The notes beneath the pieces are model-generated. The model saw nothing but the letters and a program-made list of their open reading frames with translations. It was not told the DNA's origin and made no database searches. 64,000 nucleotides of DNA from Symsagittifera roscoffensis (Eukaryota; Xenacoelomorpha; Acoela; Convolutidae): the NCBI RefSeq assembly GCF_963678635.1, contig NC_087062.1, positions 2,726,001-2,790,000 on the forward strand. The letters run 5' to 3'. Every line of letters starts with the position of its first letter. Position 1 is the first letter of the stretch. This document shows, piece after piece, positions 42,068 through 54,600 of the stretch. The position numbers and the translations under genes are program-made.

Positions 42068-42688
42068 CGGAGCTATTTTGTTGGAAATTCGATGACCTGT
42101 GGTAATGTTTTTTAAGCTTCACTGATCTGCCGAGCTATTCTTTTGCTCATTTAAAAACCGCTTGAGACACAGTCCCCGATCGAACCTGGAAATTGTAACA
42201 AATATCCTGTGCAGAAAGTTATATTTGGTTCGTGTATTGAATTACTGAATAGCCGGCATCATAATTTGTTTTTTTTTTGCTGGCATCATAACTTGTTTTT
42301 TCTATTCTTTTAGTGCGCTGGAAGTTCGTGCTGATAAATTTTTTTCTTTTTCTCGCGTTTGTTTTCTGTTGCCGCTTTTTCCGTATTAAAGCTCGATTTT
42401 ACTTCTGATTTGATCTTGAACTGAAACTAACTGGGGTCACCTCGTGTCCGTCTACTCTTCGCTGTTCATTTTCTTGCAGTTGTGGCTCGCGCGGCGGGAT
42501 TGGATAGTATCGCCTGTCATTGCTGATTTTAGTTTGGCCGCCAATGCCACGTGCTTCGTTTGCTGCTTTTCGAATATTTCGTTATTGTTCTTATTTAATT
42601 CTTTCAAGTCTTTTTTCATCATTAGGTGGTTCTACTACTGCTTTTCTCGGTTTAAGATCAGATCATCGTGGATGGGTCCTTTTTATTC

Positions 42689-44150
42689 TCAGGTGGCAGT
42701 GTAACGAATGGCTCTGGAGTAGGTGGAGGTGGTGGTGCGGCTACGGGTCGCTGGCGGTGCTAACGACGGTGGCGGTATTGGAAGGAACACCTTTTCATGT
42801 ACAGCTACTACAAGCACTGCTGATGCTGCAGGTCCGCCTATCGGAATAGACAAGTGAATTGTTGCGTGTGCGCTTTGTGCCGTTTTTTCATAATTCTCTT
42901 GAGACTGAATGTATTCATGCAGCTGTGCCAATTAGTTTTCGAACAGTCCCAGCTCACATCGGTATTTGCGTAGTGAAGGGTCAACTACGAATTTAGTCGC
43001 ATTCATTGGGTCTATATCTCCAGGTGGATGCCGCGGCACAATTTGACGAAGACCAATTCAAGGCACATACTGAGTATGATTTGTTCTGACTTTTCGGATT
43101 ATCTAGGTACTCTTCGTGTGCAACTTTTGCAATCGGCACGGAGGAATTCAAACTTGTAGTTGTTTCTGTTTTCTAACTGATTCGTAAGCAGGGGATTTAG
43201 GAGCGAGCAAACGGTTTAGTCGTTGTGCTAACGCTTTTTGATTATAATAACCTCGATAACGTGATACGAGAAGACAAAATCGCTTTTTGCTTATTGAAAT
43301 TTTTAGAGCACTGCGTTTTTCTAAAGCTGTAACTAAGTCTGCCTCAGCCGTTGCTACTTCGAATGCTTTCGACAAGAAGCGTAGATCCGGAGGCCTAATG
43401 AGTTTCCTACGTGGAAGATAGTACTCGTGCAACATCCACTCGTTGTCTAGCCCAATTTGTTAATAATAGACGTCACCAGAGGCATATATCGATGTCTGTC
43501 TGACCATTGCGCGTCAGTGTTAAGCTAGAGTATCCATTCTGGCGGTCCGTGTAATATTTTGGCTGCTCCGACTATTTGAATCTCGAGCAATGTCGTGGAT
43601 TTATGCATTATCTTGGTCGTGAAAGTACTTGCGAGATTAGTGAAAGTACTTGCGAGATTAGTGAAGTTGCTGAGTAGGAAGAACAATTTTGTGAGTTCTC
43701 GTGCAACAGTGTCGGCACGTGTTTTTTTCAGAGGTGCGGCGAACAGATAATTTGAGAACACGTCAATTTCGGTGAGCACAAACTCGTAAACCGATGAATT
43801 GAAAGGCTCGACTATGTCTATCTGCATCAAGTCGCCTGGGATAGATTGCAGTGAAGAGAGTGGCTGAAGTTGTGGAGTCTAGTGTTTCCTCGACACATTC
43901 TTAAGCTGGAAGCAGGTCAAGCAGTTCTTGATGGTTCTTGATGGCAGAAACACAGAGAATCCTGGGAAGTAAATTTTTTCCCTACACTTTTCAGTCGTTT
44001 TTGTTTTTCTGAAAAAAATATCATGTAGATAGCTTCTTTTCACAGATGCTTCGGCAAACAATTTTGTTCGTATGTGATCTTTCCGTTGTCGTCGTAGTAG
44101 AAATGCGGAACAGGATTTCGTTTCAAAGCGCTAGGCGATGGTTTGTATAT
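42689..44150 (-). pseudogene. Minus-strand Ty3/Gypsy integrase region, unit 2 (best preserved)
   Basis: In coding order: a lead-in block ending N-C-L-P-K-H-L (about 44,060-44,110); zinc-binding remnant with C-L-T-C in frame 43879-44061; the catalytic core in frame 43525-43830 with M-Q-I-D-I-V-E-P-F, L-T-E-I-D-V-F-S-N-Y-L-F-A and A-D-T-V-A-R-E-L; then frame 43148-43435 with the post-core segment; and frame 42689-42931 with the C-terminal tail. The first catalytic Asp is present; the second block has been altered by a 21-bp tandem duplication encoding A-S-T-F-T-N-L. Integrases insert the reverse-transcribed DNA; this one is inactive. Confidence 0.8.
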
Positions 44151-45483
44151 GTGAGGTCTGAGATTTCTCCTGTGTGCACACATGTTTTCACAATCTCGAT
44201 GTCCGGTTCCTGTTGATTATCCGCTTCGAGGTCGAGTGACTCATTCTGTAGAGTCAGTTCGTTATAAAGATCTGAGGTCTGGGTATTCGACTGCTGACAC
44301 GGCTGGCCTCATTAAACGCACCAATGCAGTGCTTTCGGCTTAAGCCTATTGTCGCTTTGAATACCATTCTGTTGTTCCAGTTAGGCCTTGTAAAGTTCCA
44401 ATTGTTTCAAGTTTGCTATCAAAACTTCATCAAGTTTTTTTTTCGTTCCGGAAGTGCTTTTTGTATTTTCGACCATACTGAGTTACGCATCTGATACTTT
44501 TGCTCTCGAATCAATTTATATATATATATTTCTTCAATTGGTTTTTTGTCTGTCAGTTTCAACGAGAGTGATGCAGAAGGGTCCGTTTGCATTTGCAACA
44601 GAAAATTATGAATACAATTGGATTGTGCTTTCGGGATGTGACAAATTAGTATAAAAAGGACAAAACTCTATCGAGAAAGATCCAGATTGATGGCGGGGTT
44701 GTTTTACCTGGAAAATTAGGTAAAGGTTAGTTTTATTCTGAGTTATTCCCTGATGTAGTGTGCCAGGTGCAAAGAAAATACAATTAAGTTTAGTAGTTCA
44801 AGGAGAGATTCAATTGAGCCGTGCATAACAGTTGGGAGCCTAATGACGCTGCTGCTTACGTCTTCGTTTCATCAATTTCGTCTGTTAAAAGATAATCTAT
44901 GACCATAAGGACGAGGCCTGTTCATGACATCTGACGTCGCAAGTTAATTCATATTAAAGGCAGGGTTTTGGCATGAACGGCAGTGTGGTCGTCTGTATTA
45001 AGTCTGATTTCAGCGCTACAAGTTTATTGCGGTACTCGTCCGTTTTTTAAAGGTCATCTTCTTTTTTTTAAACGTTGGTAAAGCTGTGTTCGATTTTCAC
45101 CCAGACACGGCATTTAGTTCTGAAGAGCTGGACGACAAAAGCAATCAACCGTTCTAGTTGTTTCATTGCTCGTGGCAGTTTAATTTTGCAAGGGAAAGCT
45201 GTTATCTTAGCTTTTAGAAGTGACACACTTGAGGTGACAGAAATTTTCCCAGGAGCTGCTCCTGTTTCACATTTAATCGGCGAAAGTTTCAGCTTCAGCC
45301 TTTTCTTCTAATATATTCAAATATCTTTTCAATTAGCGGTATTATTTCTTCGAGGCCGTTCACGGCACTTCCTATTTTTTCCATGAACAGTGTGCCCAGT
45401 TCTGCCGCTAAGCCTGGATCAAGATATTGGCAAATGAAATAACTGAATCCTGTGACTAATCGATTTAGCCACAAGCAAGGCAT
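44151..45483 (-). pseudogene. Gypsy RNase H, RT connection and upstream pol, unit 2
   Basis: This is the partner of 29,700-31,014. Broken minus frames again show the RNase H phrases (about 44,640-44,930) and the connection segment (about 45,075-45,300). Frame 45295-45483 is the upstream piece. No Y-x-D-D motif is seen, so the polymerase palm is absent here too, and the loss predates the segmental duplication. Confidence 0.55.
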
Positions 45484-47229
45484 TCATATGCATCGATTCT
45501 AGGCTCGAAATCCACTGCCAAGAGTAGGAATGAAAAATCAACTGCTATTTGCACACAGTTATGGGCTTGCGAATAGCCATTTTGGTTATTATATCTTTCG
45601 GCTGAAAGTGGTCTGATGCATAGTTCTTGTTTGAAACTGGAAAACTGATATTCATATAGACCGTTTCGATTGAATGGTTTCTCCATCTGGTCTCACTCAA
45701 CCTTCGCAGTTTGTTAGATGGTTTTTGAAACTCGAAAAACGGACTACTTTATTTGGAATGCTCAAGTGTTGTTGTTGATCAAAACTAGTGCAGAAGTGCA
45801 AGCTTCACAGTTAGTTCATTCTCAGCTTATTGTTGTTGGTGATCCTTGTTTGCACGAAGCTTGTTTGGGTTCTGTTTTCAAGTTAACCTTTAATTCAGAT
45901 TTGTAGCCTACGTCAAATTTATAACTGGCTGAGATGCCAGAATACTCCAAAAATCTTCTACTTATTAGCTGTGCCATTTGAAGTTTTATTGTAAAATTAA
46001 TTTTTTAGTAAGTTTCGTTTTATAAGCTTATTTATGTTCCGTTGTCAAATTGATCTTTAACTCGGAATTGTAGCCTATGTCAAATCAATAATTGGCGGAA
46101 GTGTCAGAGTCCTCAATAAATTTTCTACTTGTAAGCTGTCCCACCTGATGTTTTATTGTAAAATTTATTTTTGGCAAATGTCGTTTTTGATTGAATAACT
46201 TCAAGTGCTTGGAGAGGTAGGACTTGATCGTATAACATCCGGTAAACATGGGGAAGTGAATTACGGTTAGCACATGATTCAGCCGCTGAGGAGCAAAAAT
46301 TTGTCAGATTCGGTTGGCGGTTTTGATTGCGAAACTGTTCGCGCGCCTATTTTTTGCTCAATTCATTCAATCATTTTCAATTTAACATCACGCGGCTGCT
46401 TCACTCCAGTTACCGCGGGCGCTGGTTGCTCAATCGGATTCAATTTTAAAGAATAGCACGAGAAACAAAAAAATCAGATAGCATAGGAAAGTTTCCGATT
46501 TTGTTTCTGAAAGGCAATATGAGATAAGGTTCAGATATTTTGAACGCTGTTATATATACAATGTTATTTTTTTAAACTACTTGATATATGAAGTTATCGC
46601 CTGTTCACATTTCTTCTCTAAATCTTGCAATGGGAGCACGATTCCTGTAATTTTTCGATGCTCTTTGAGATATCTTGTAAACTCGCACTCAATTCTGAAT
46701 ACTTTATGTTGGCAGTTTTTATGGTTTAGCGGCAATTTTTCAATCCAATCAATCTTGTCAATTTATTGCTTTCAATTGGAGCGCCATGTCCTGGACTTTA
46801 AGGAAATAGTAAATGGAACATACTTGGGTGTCGTGCTTCTTGAAGAAAGGTTACCAAGGATGATTGAGTTCGCTGCATAAAGTACTCTAAACGTGCGTTT
46901 CTCTGAAGGTCATGAAGGCCACCCCGAATTGAACTGTAATTTTATTTTCTATGCAGACGAGCTGTCAGCCTGTCGTTCGTACTTTTCTGACTTCCGGTTT
47001 TTTTTTAAAGGGCTTTACCGTTTTTCTTCGCTCTTGAAATGTTTAAAAACGCTCTTCGGTATAACATTTGAAAGTGCGCTTGAATCAACGAGTTGTGCCA
47101 GTCGGGGTCATATTTGGAAGTTTGACCTTGATTTGGAAGTTTGACCTTGGTTTTGGGGAAAAAAGTAAATTTCGAGAAATTCGAATCGACCATGTCACGC
47201 TCAAGTTTCTCGCAACAACGGAAAATCAA
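45484..47229 (-). pseudogene. Gypsy gag remnant, unit 2
   Basis: This is the partner of 31,015-32,150, longer by about 620 bp (45,782-46,402), which itself contains an imperfect direct repeat (tgtagcctacgtcaaat / tgtagcctatgtcaaat, about 175 bp apart). The minus frame 47005-47229 is the N-terminal part, conserved with 31919-32143. Frame 45465-45686 is protein-like without a recognised domain. Confidence 0.5.
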
Positions 47230-47665
47230 AAGTTAATTTAGACACAAGACTCGAATCAGATTTGCGGTAAAACCGATAAAAATCAGACTAGACTAAAATT
47301 GCTGATCGCATTTTTACCAAAATCAACAACTCGAGTAGAGCTATCTTGTTCCTGACAGAGACCATCGCAAAGTCCTACGAGAGTACCATCACTGGGCGAG
47401 AAAAAATCTCGTTTGGGCAGACAGACGTGTGAAGCTGCCCTATGGTTCAGGAAACAAAACTTACAAAAACTTCTAGAGTTGCCTTACTTGTGTTATTTAC
47501 CTAACTCTAAAGTCGCGTCACTTTGTGAGTACTCAATTTAAATTCTCGATTGCTTTTTACGTGTTTATCTTGAGATAAGGTGAGGTTTAGGTTAATTAGC
47601 TTCCCAGAATTCAATTTAATTAACTCGATTTCATTTTCAGAGTATGAGAAGCTAGGAGTTGAGGG
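47230..47665 (-). repeat. LTR-like repeat upstream of the minus-strand Gypsy, unit 2
   Basis: This is the partner of 32,160-32,600. It ends at about 47,672 where gag-leader sequence of the other, plus-strand Gypsy family takes over. Confidence 0.55.
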
Positions 47666-47671
47666 AAAAAA

Positions 47672-48426
47672 TTGAAAACACTTTTGGGGTTTATTGTGTT
47701 GTGTTAATATTATCTGTAGTGAAAAAATAAAAACTAATTAAGCAAATTTCGTGTATAAGCAGTGAGAAGTGATAAATCGAAAATGAGTCTAGACAGGTCT
47801 AGGTGACCTTAACTAAGTGATAGCTCTAGGAACTTCATACCAAGGAAGCAAAGAAAATCAATGAACAACCCTTTTGTGGAAAGGATCGCACGGACCCGGA
47901 CCACCAATATGGAGAAAGCTTCAGGCGTGATGGTTGAAACAAAGAGTCAAAACTCGTCCGAAGTTCAAAAGGCAATCTTAAAAGTAAAGATCCATCCGGA
48001 CCCTACCCTAGGTGAGAATCGGGCGGGACGCGGAACGTAAGGGCGTGGGAACAGAAGATTGGCAAGTGAGTCTACTCCGTTAGAAAAAGGCCAAAACTTT
48101 GCCACTTCCACCGGGACTCAAGAGCGAGAAGAGATGTCGGAACTGTCCAAAATCTCGACTGAAAAGGTAGCGACAACAAGATCACCCAGTGGTAACACCA
48201 AGATGCATGAGGTGACCGAAAAAACGGCAACGTCCACCTCGTTTTCAGAACAAGTAAAGAACACTTTGGGAAACTTCTTCCCATTTACTCTGGGAAGTGG
48301 TACAGGCGATGAAGTCGAAACACGAAAAGAGGAGGAGGACGATGTCGAACAAGATGACTTCGGATCTCAAATAAACCACAACAGCTCGACTCATGAAAGT
48401 GGAGCACCCACCAACAGGGAGACTGT
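47672..48426 (+). pseudogene. Gypsy leader and gag N-terminal fragment inside unit 2
   Basis: The block matches 51,385-52,140: leader (tgtgttgtgttaatattatc), a 59-codon ATG frame at 47861-48040, an in-frame TAA, then frame 48059-48442 encoding the gag N-terminus (M-S-E-L-S-K-I, N-T-L-G-N-F-F-P-F, an acidic D-V-E-Q-D-D). It replaces about 120 bp of native sequence that unit 1 retains at 32,600-32,720. It is a partial copy without pol. Confidence 0.7.
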
Positions 48427-50511
48427 TTTCGCATGCAATTGAGGTAATCTCAGCGTTCTGGCCGAAGCCGGAAACAGTAAAGTTTTTGTCGACCTGATGT
48501 TAAAAAGACCGCACAAAGAACTAGCTTTGGCAGAGACGGTTAAAAGCATGTAGAGCTGTGGTTAGAAGCTAGCCGGTCGTTTTACAACCTAGCTTTATTT
48601 TTGTCGATTTGTACTTCCGGGCGAGTGTTAGATAGATGTTATTTTGGCGCTCCTGGGTGTTATTCTTTTTTAGCATAATGAATGGCAGAACCGTTAACAA
48701 GCACTCCGCGCCGAACGAATGCTCCAATTGAGGCCCTTAGTACAGGGGCGGAGGGATAGTTTGGAATGCGGAAGCCTTCCTGATTCCCGAATCTAGCTTT
48801 TTAACCTAAATAATTCACGTACCAGGAAGGGTGGGGGGATTCGCGGTTTCGTCGTTCCCTGAGTGATATATGACCAAAAAAACTTTAACATATACAAGAA
48901 ACCAAACAAAGAGTAGTATAGTATCTTAGAAAAAAGAAAAAACATAAAAAATAACCGAAAAAACCAAAAACAGTTAAAAAAATATATAAAATCAGTAGAA
49001 ATTATCCCCCCAGACGAGATGTGATCCGACCGTCCCGTTTGTTGTTGTTAGATATATTGTGGTTACAAGCATTTGTATCAAACTCGATCGATACGATCGA
49101 AATTGTGGCCCGTTTCTGGTGCTTGCACTGTAGGGTTGTTTGATATTTAAGCACGTTAATGCTAATTTGCGCTCAATCCGGAAGGGTCTTGGGAAGAGAG
49201 CGGAAGACTGATCCAGCAAGCAGTGCAAGGAATAGCAGGAAGGGTCTCAAGGACAAGTACAATCGACTGTTGGGTATCGTTAAGAAGTTTGTATCCCTTT
49301 TGGTACAAAAATTAAGATATCAATCTGTGGGGACTCAACAGTGACTGCGCTGAAAGGACCTTCCACCGAGTGCGAAATTCTGAGTTAAGCACCTTAATTC
49401 GGATATTGAACAAACCCGGAGGAGTATAGTATTATTAGTTTAACTATTTATACTGCCTGTATTAATACTCTTAGATCGTTTTTTAATGATAAACATAGTA
49501 AACAGACCGGTTTTTAGGGTCAAAATAGTGATATTTTGATCACCCCTCAAATCGCGACTTTTGAGATGTCGATATTTTTGAAAGTGAAAAAACGCTAATT
49601 TAATGAGTTACATCGTAACTGGACTAGTATAATTAATGGAACCGGTTAACTTTAGCTCGGAAGTGGTTGAAACTATTAGGTACCGAAAACCGAATTTTCT
49701 TGATTTTAAAATTTTTACTTTAGGACAAAAAAAGTTGTTGTTTGGACAACACTCACTAGTGAATTGACAGGTTTTAAATTCCGCTTGCCAATAACCTTCC
49801 GGGTTCCAAAGAACGTGTTTGGTTTAGTGGATTTGTCAATCCGGAGGGGTCCAAATAGCATTGTTTTTGGCAAATTTTTTCTGCTGGAACGTTTTAGACC
49901 GTTTTTTTTTTGCATTGAACTAGAAAAATATAGGCCTTCTAAGCTCGTGTCAATACTTTTTAGGTCAATAAGACAGGAATTGCGAAAAAAAATTAGGCGG
50001 AACCTATAAGTTGGAAAATTTTTGAACCTCAGAAAAAAGACGTTTTGATTGATAACTTTGAAACTACTGGACAAATCCGGTTGATCTTGGTACCATTAAA
50101 TCATAAAATAGGTGAGTTTACTCATTATTGGAAAACGTAAGCATAGAAAATTTTTAAGATTGTTTTTAGCAAAATTACCAATTAGTGAAGGTTTTGTTTA
50201 AAAAAAATTGAAAGCCCTTATACCCCTTCCAAATGGTAGTAACGGTTGAATAGGCAATTCTACGCCACTCTCGACAAAAAAGGAGGGCTAGGGAACCCAG
50301 AAAACGATAGTCGAGTGGAGACTAGGCTAGATATAAGACCCTTCACAGTTAGGGAGAATTGTCAAATAAGCAGCTTAGCTTCATTCCGGAAGGGTCTAGA
50401 GCCGAAATACACCCTTCCTAGTTAGTTCATATAGCATAACAGACTCGGAGACAGTATCAGAAAGAGTTTCGGGTGTGATTTTTAAACGCCCCGGAAGAGC
50501 TATTCTTACAA
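48427..50511. other. Noncoding part of unit 2 with scattered CCGGAAGGG motifs
   Basis: This matches 32,720-34,837. It contains isolated satellite-core motifs at about 49,175, 49,840 and 50,387. Open frames (48992-49228 minus, 49715-50074 minus, 49764-50009) have no domain. Confidence 0.5.
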
Positions 50512-50688
50512 ACCCGGAGGGGTCCCAATCCGGAAGGGTCCCAATTTTGCCAATCCGGAAGGGTCCTATTTTTGCCAATCCGGAAGGGTCCTATTTTTGC
50601 CAATCTGGAAGGGTCTCAATTTTGCCAATTCTGAATGGTCTCAATATTGCCAATCCGGAAGGGTCCTATTTTGCCAATCCGGAAGGGT
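50512..50688 (+). repeat. Short version of the 25-bp satellite (unit 2)
   Basis: About seven units of AATCCGGAAGGGTC with spacer lie here, including one tctgaatggtctcaatatt variant, in the same flanking context as the large array in unit 1. The flanks match on both sides, so the difference is array length. Confidence 0.92.
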
Positions 50689-50867
50689 ACCGGAGATCTT
50701 ACTTTCAATATGAACAGAACGGACGTGGTTGAAGGGATACTAAAACTTAAGTAGACGAAAGAAAGGTGAAAGAAGAAAGATATCAGGTTAATAGGAGTCA
50801 CGCTAGAAGCCAATGACTGCACTGGTAACTTGACTTTAAATAAAACAATCAAAAAAAAGATCAGAGT

Positions 50868-52671
50868 AAAACAAAACAGGTCTAAGCCCAGAGATTCACG
50901 ACACTAGGTGTAATTGAAAACAGAGTTCGACACTAAACTGTGTGGATTAAAAACCAAACTAATTTTTGGAAAAGTGGTTGCCTTGAGAATTTTAGTAGGT
51001 CTAGCTCGGGCAATCCGAAGGCAGATAGATAACACAGGACTCGGTGGGTGCAATAGACGCCCACTTGAGAAAAATACTGCCTCCAAGTTTTGTCTGTTCA
51101 GTGCGGCACTAAAATGGGAAAGCTATTTCTTTAAAAAACAAGTTCGACAATTGATTGCGACTGACTAAAGTACAAAATACATATATTTTTTTGAAAATAT
51201 TTTTACTTTCAATTTTGCTTTTAAATCCTCAAGAATTGTTATTGAGTGGGTAGTGATTACACTATCTTTTAGATATATTGATATCATCAGTCTGTTTTAG
51301 CTTGATATCTTACAACCAATAGTCAATTGTTGTGAATAAATTGTATACACGCTGTACTGTGATAACCTAGAAGGGTTCGTGGTCACTATTTGGGTGAAAC
51401 TTTTGGGATTTTTTGTGTTGTGTTAATATTATCTGTAGTGAAAAAATAAAAACTAATTAAACAAATTGCGTGTATAAGCAGTGAGAAGTGATAAATCGAA
51501 AATGAGTCTAGACAACTCTAGGTGACCTAAGCTAAGTGATAGCTCTAGGAACTTCATACCAAGGAAGCAAAGAAAATCAATGAACGACCCTTTTGTGGAA
51601 AAGATCGCACGGACCCGGACCACCAATATGCAGAAAGCTTCAGGGGTGATGGTTGAAACCAAGAGTCAAAAGTCGTCCGAAGTTCAAAAGGCAATCTTAG
51701 AAGTAAAGATCCATCCGGACCCTACCCTAGGTGAAAATCGGGCGGGACGTGGAACGTAAGGGCGTGGGAACAGAAGATTGGCAATTGAGTCTACTGCGGT
51801 AGAAAAAGGCCAAAACTTTGCCACTTCCACCGGGACTCAAGATCGAGAAGAGATGTCGGAACTGTCCGACATCTTGACTGAAAACGTAGCGACAACAAGA
51901 TCACCCACTGGTAACACCAAAATGCATGGGGTGACCGAAAAAACGGCAACGTCCACCTAGTTTTCAGAACGAGTAAAGAACACTTTGGGAAACTTCTTCC
52001 CATTTACTCTGGGAAGTTTTACAGGCGATGAAGTCGAAACACAGAAAGAGGAGGAGGACGATGTCGAACAAGATGACTTCGGATCTCAAATAAGCCTCAA
52101 CCGCTCGACTCATTAGAGTGGAGCACCCACCAACAGGGAGACTGGCTCTTCCGATCAATGTGGTGTGGTCAGTACAATGAACAAGACCATTTATGCATCA
52201 CAGCAGTCAAAGGAGTTTGTGACCATAACAAATTTGGAAGGGCAAACTGGAAAAAAAAGGAACACAGGGCGAAGTAACACAGGTTAAAAATTTTAAAAAA
52301 CAAGACCAGAGTAAAACAAAACAGGTCTAAACCCGGAGAATAGGTCTAATCGAAAACAGAGTTCGACACTAAACCTTGTTGATTAAAAACCAAACTAATT
52401 TTTGGAAAAGCTGTTGCCTTGAGGATTTTAGTAGGTCTAGCTCGGGCAGTCCGAAGGCAGATAGGAAACACAGGACGCGGTGGGTGCAATAGGCGCCCAC
52501 TTGATAAAAAAAAATCCTTCAAGTTTTGTCTGTTCAGTGCGGCACTAAACAGGAAAAGCTATTTCTTTAAAAAACAAGTTCGACAATTGATTGCGACTGA
52601 GTAAAGTACAACTGAGAAGTGCATACATCTTTTGAAAATATTTTTTCTTTTATTTTTGCTTTTAAATCAAC
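50868..52671 (+). repeat. Internal duplication flanking gag in unit 2
   Basis: Bases about 50,868-51,228 recur at about 52,308-52,671 (gtaaaacaaaacaggtctaa onward). After the first copy comes leader plus gag N-terminus (51,229-52,287). After the second copy the gag frame resumes mid-protein at accgggactctagatcgag, as in unit 1 at 36,827. The second arrangement therefore arose by deletion of leader sequence, and both forms now sit in tandem. Confidence 0.75.
51580..52287 (+). pseudogene. Gypsy gag N-terminal fragment with in-frame stop (unit 2)
   Basis: ATG 51580 opens a 59-codon frame (M-N-D-P-F-V-E-K-I-A-R-T) ending in TAA 51757-51759. The same frame reopens and continues from 51778 through M-S-E-L-S-D-I, N-T-L-G-N-F-F-P-F and an acidic stretch to about 52,287, with further stops at 51,958 and 52,111. 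The TAA and surrounding bases are identical in the copy at 47,861. It is followed by an internal repeat rather than by the rest of gag. Confidence 0.65.
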
Positions 52672-54600
52672 CGGGACTCTAGATCGAGAAGAGATATCGG
52701 AACTGTCCGAAATCTTGACTGAAAACGTAGCGACAACAAGATCACCCACTGGTAATACCATGATGCATGGGGTGACCGAGAAAACGGCAACGTCCTCCTC
52801 GTTTTCAGAACGTGTAAAGAACACTTTGGGAAACTTCTTCCCATTTTCTATGGGAAGGGGTACATGCGATGAAGTAGAAGGTAAGCTGAGCAAAGAGAGA
52901 TACGATTGAGAGACGAGATGGAGAAATTCAGAAGTCAGCAAGAGCAGACCATTGGGACTCTTGACACGATAATTGACGCGATGATGGAGAGGTCCACTCA
53001 GGCTATCATGGATAGGTTGGAGGGGCTCCTAGGAAACAGGAGTGAATCGAGGAGTAGGCAAGCAACCTCAGAAGAACCCAACAGGGAGCCGAGAGTGAAC
53101 CTCAGTGAACAAGCCAACAGAGGAAAGACATATGGATCCACGAGAGATAGGGGCAGTTCATCCAGCTATGCCACAGGAGAGAGTAGGTCAAGGGGCCCAA
53201 ATATCATAGGAAGTTCAACTGGCAACAGACCGACCTCAAACGAGAGACCGTTGCAGAACGCAAATGCGACTGGGAGATGTGATTCCGCAAACTGGAGTCA
53301 TGCGGATCAAGGAAGAAATCGTCTCAGCGATTCGATTAGGAGGGAAAATTCGGAGCTCCTATCGGAAGGCAATGACGCTCAAGCGGGGCATTCACGAGAT
53401 GCAACGTCAATGGCTACATCGTTTGAACCTATGAACAGGTCTTTGAAAACTTTCTTGACATTGTTATCTAGGACCAGTGAACGCAGCGAGAGGTCCAGGA
53501 GGGTATTTAAGAAACCGAGATGCTATAAAGACGAATCTGACGGCTGTATAGAACCTGGATAGAAGTCATGAAACTGCATTTTGAGGAATAAGACTTAACA
53601 GAAAGGCAAGATTGCAGTGCAATCACTAGCAACCTGGAAGCGACAGCTCTAATTTGCGTGATGGCTAAAACACAACACCAGCGGGACACAGCTGAGAAGA
53701 TCTTTGAAACCTTGTTGAATAGTTTTGGCTCAGGATCACAAGGACACCACGCAATGATGAGCTTCGAGAACCGAAGGCAAGGTGAAGAGGAAACGATAGA
53801 CAAGTTTCTAGACGACCTGGAGATGCTTAGAAGGCGTAGTCAACCAGACGAGTCAAACAGCAGGATGAACCTTGCAGTAGCCTCAAAAATCATCGATGGT
53901 GTGAAGAACGATGAGCTTCGAACAATGTTGGCAACGCATTACACACCACTTTCAACTAATGCTTCAACACCAGAAGAATTGATCTCAAATCCAAGAAGTA
54001 TCTTCTGTTAAAGCCTCCAGCGAGATCTGGCTATTACAAAAACGGTTATGGCAATTTAAACAAGGGACCAGCTAACCAGGGTAACAATTGGTACAAACCA
54101 AGGAACGACATGGACAAGATACGCTCTTGTGCAAATTGCAGTTCGACTGACCATTAGGTATCAGCATTAGGTTTCAAAAAACGCATGAAAGCGATAGGCT
54201 TCAGCCTTGAGGATGGAGATGCGTCAGAGGTCTATCATGAAGATTTTATGAGAGGAGTAATTGCGAAATTCAACCCAGGCGTTTCTTTTTGTAACTTGGA
54301 GGATCATTTTAAATAGGACTGTCCGTAATTTTGGGATGCTGTGTCAGACATCAAGCACCCAATGCATGAGGAAGCTTTATCGAGTGTGAAAGCCAGCAAG
54401 GTACGCCTGTTGAGTGAAGCGGAGGCACGCAGAAAAGAGAAACCGCAAGAGCTGAAAACAAAGAAGATGCAGGCAGTAACTGAAGAAACGCGTGAGCCTG
54501 AACCTGTGACTGCGGCAGATGATTTCAAGATCGACTATAGAGCAGCAACGAGAGATGCTTTAAACAGAGCCCAACAGGAGTCGGTGACAAATAGATAGAA
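52672..54600 (+). pseudogene. Gypsy gag (matrix-like, capsid, zinc-knuckle region)
   Basis: Frame 52906-53562 encodes a helical start (M-E-K-F-R-S-Q-Q-E-Q), an Arg/Ser/Asn-rich linker and F-L-T-L-L-S-R-T-S-E-R. After a frameshift, 53658-54011 carries the capsid C-terminal part (F-E-N-R-R-Q-G-E-E-E-T-I-D-K-F-L-D-D-L-E-M-L). Near 54,120 C-A-N-C-S-S-T-D-H and near 54,290 C-N-L-E-D-H-F-K-stop-D-C look like zinc-knuckle remains. Frame 54341-54598 is a charged coiled-coil-like segment (E-A-E-A-R-R-K-E-K). Gag packages the element RNA; this copy is inactive because of several stops. Confidence 0.75.

Larger units (their letters stand above)
38246..54092 (+). repeat. Large tandem segmental duplication, unit 2
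   Basis: This repeats unit 1 (20,293-38,245) in the same orientation. It lacks the Penelope-like element, carries a short satellite, has 758 bp at 38,593-39,350 and about 620 bp near 45,782-46,402 not in unit 1, a gag-leader fragment in place of native sequence at about 47,672-48,426, and an internal duplication at 50,868-52,671. Beyond 54,092 the Gypsy element continues into single-copy pol. Confidence 0.9.
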
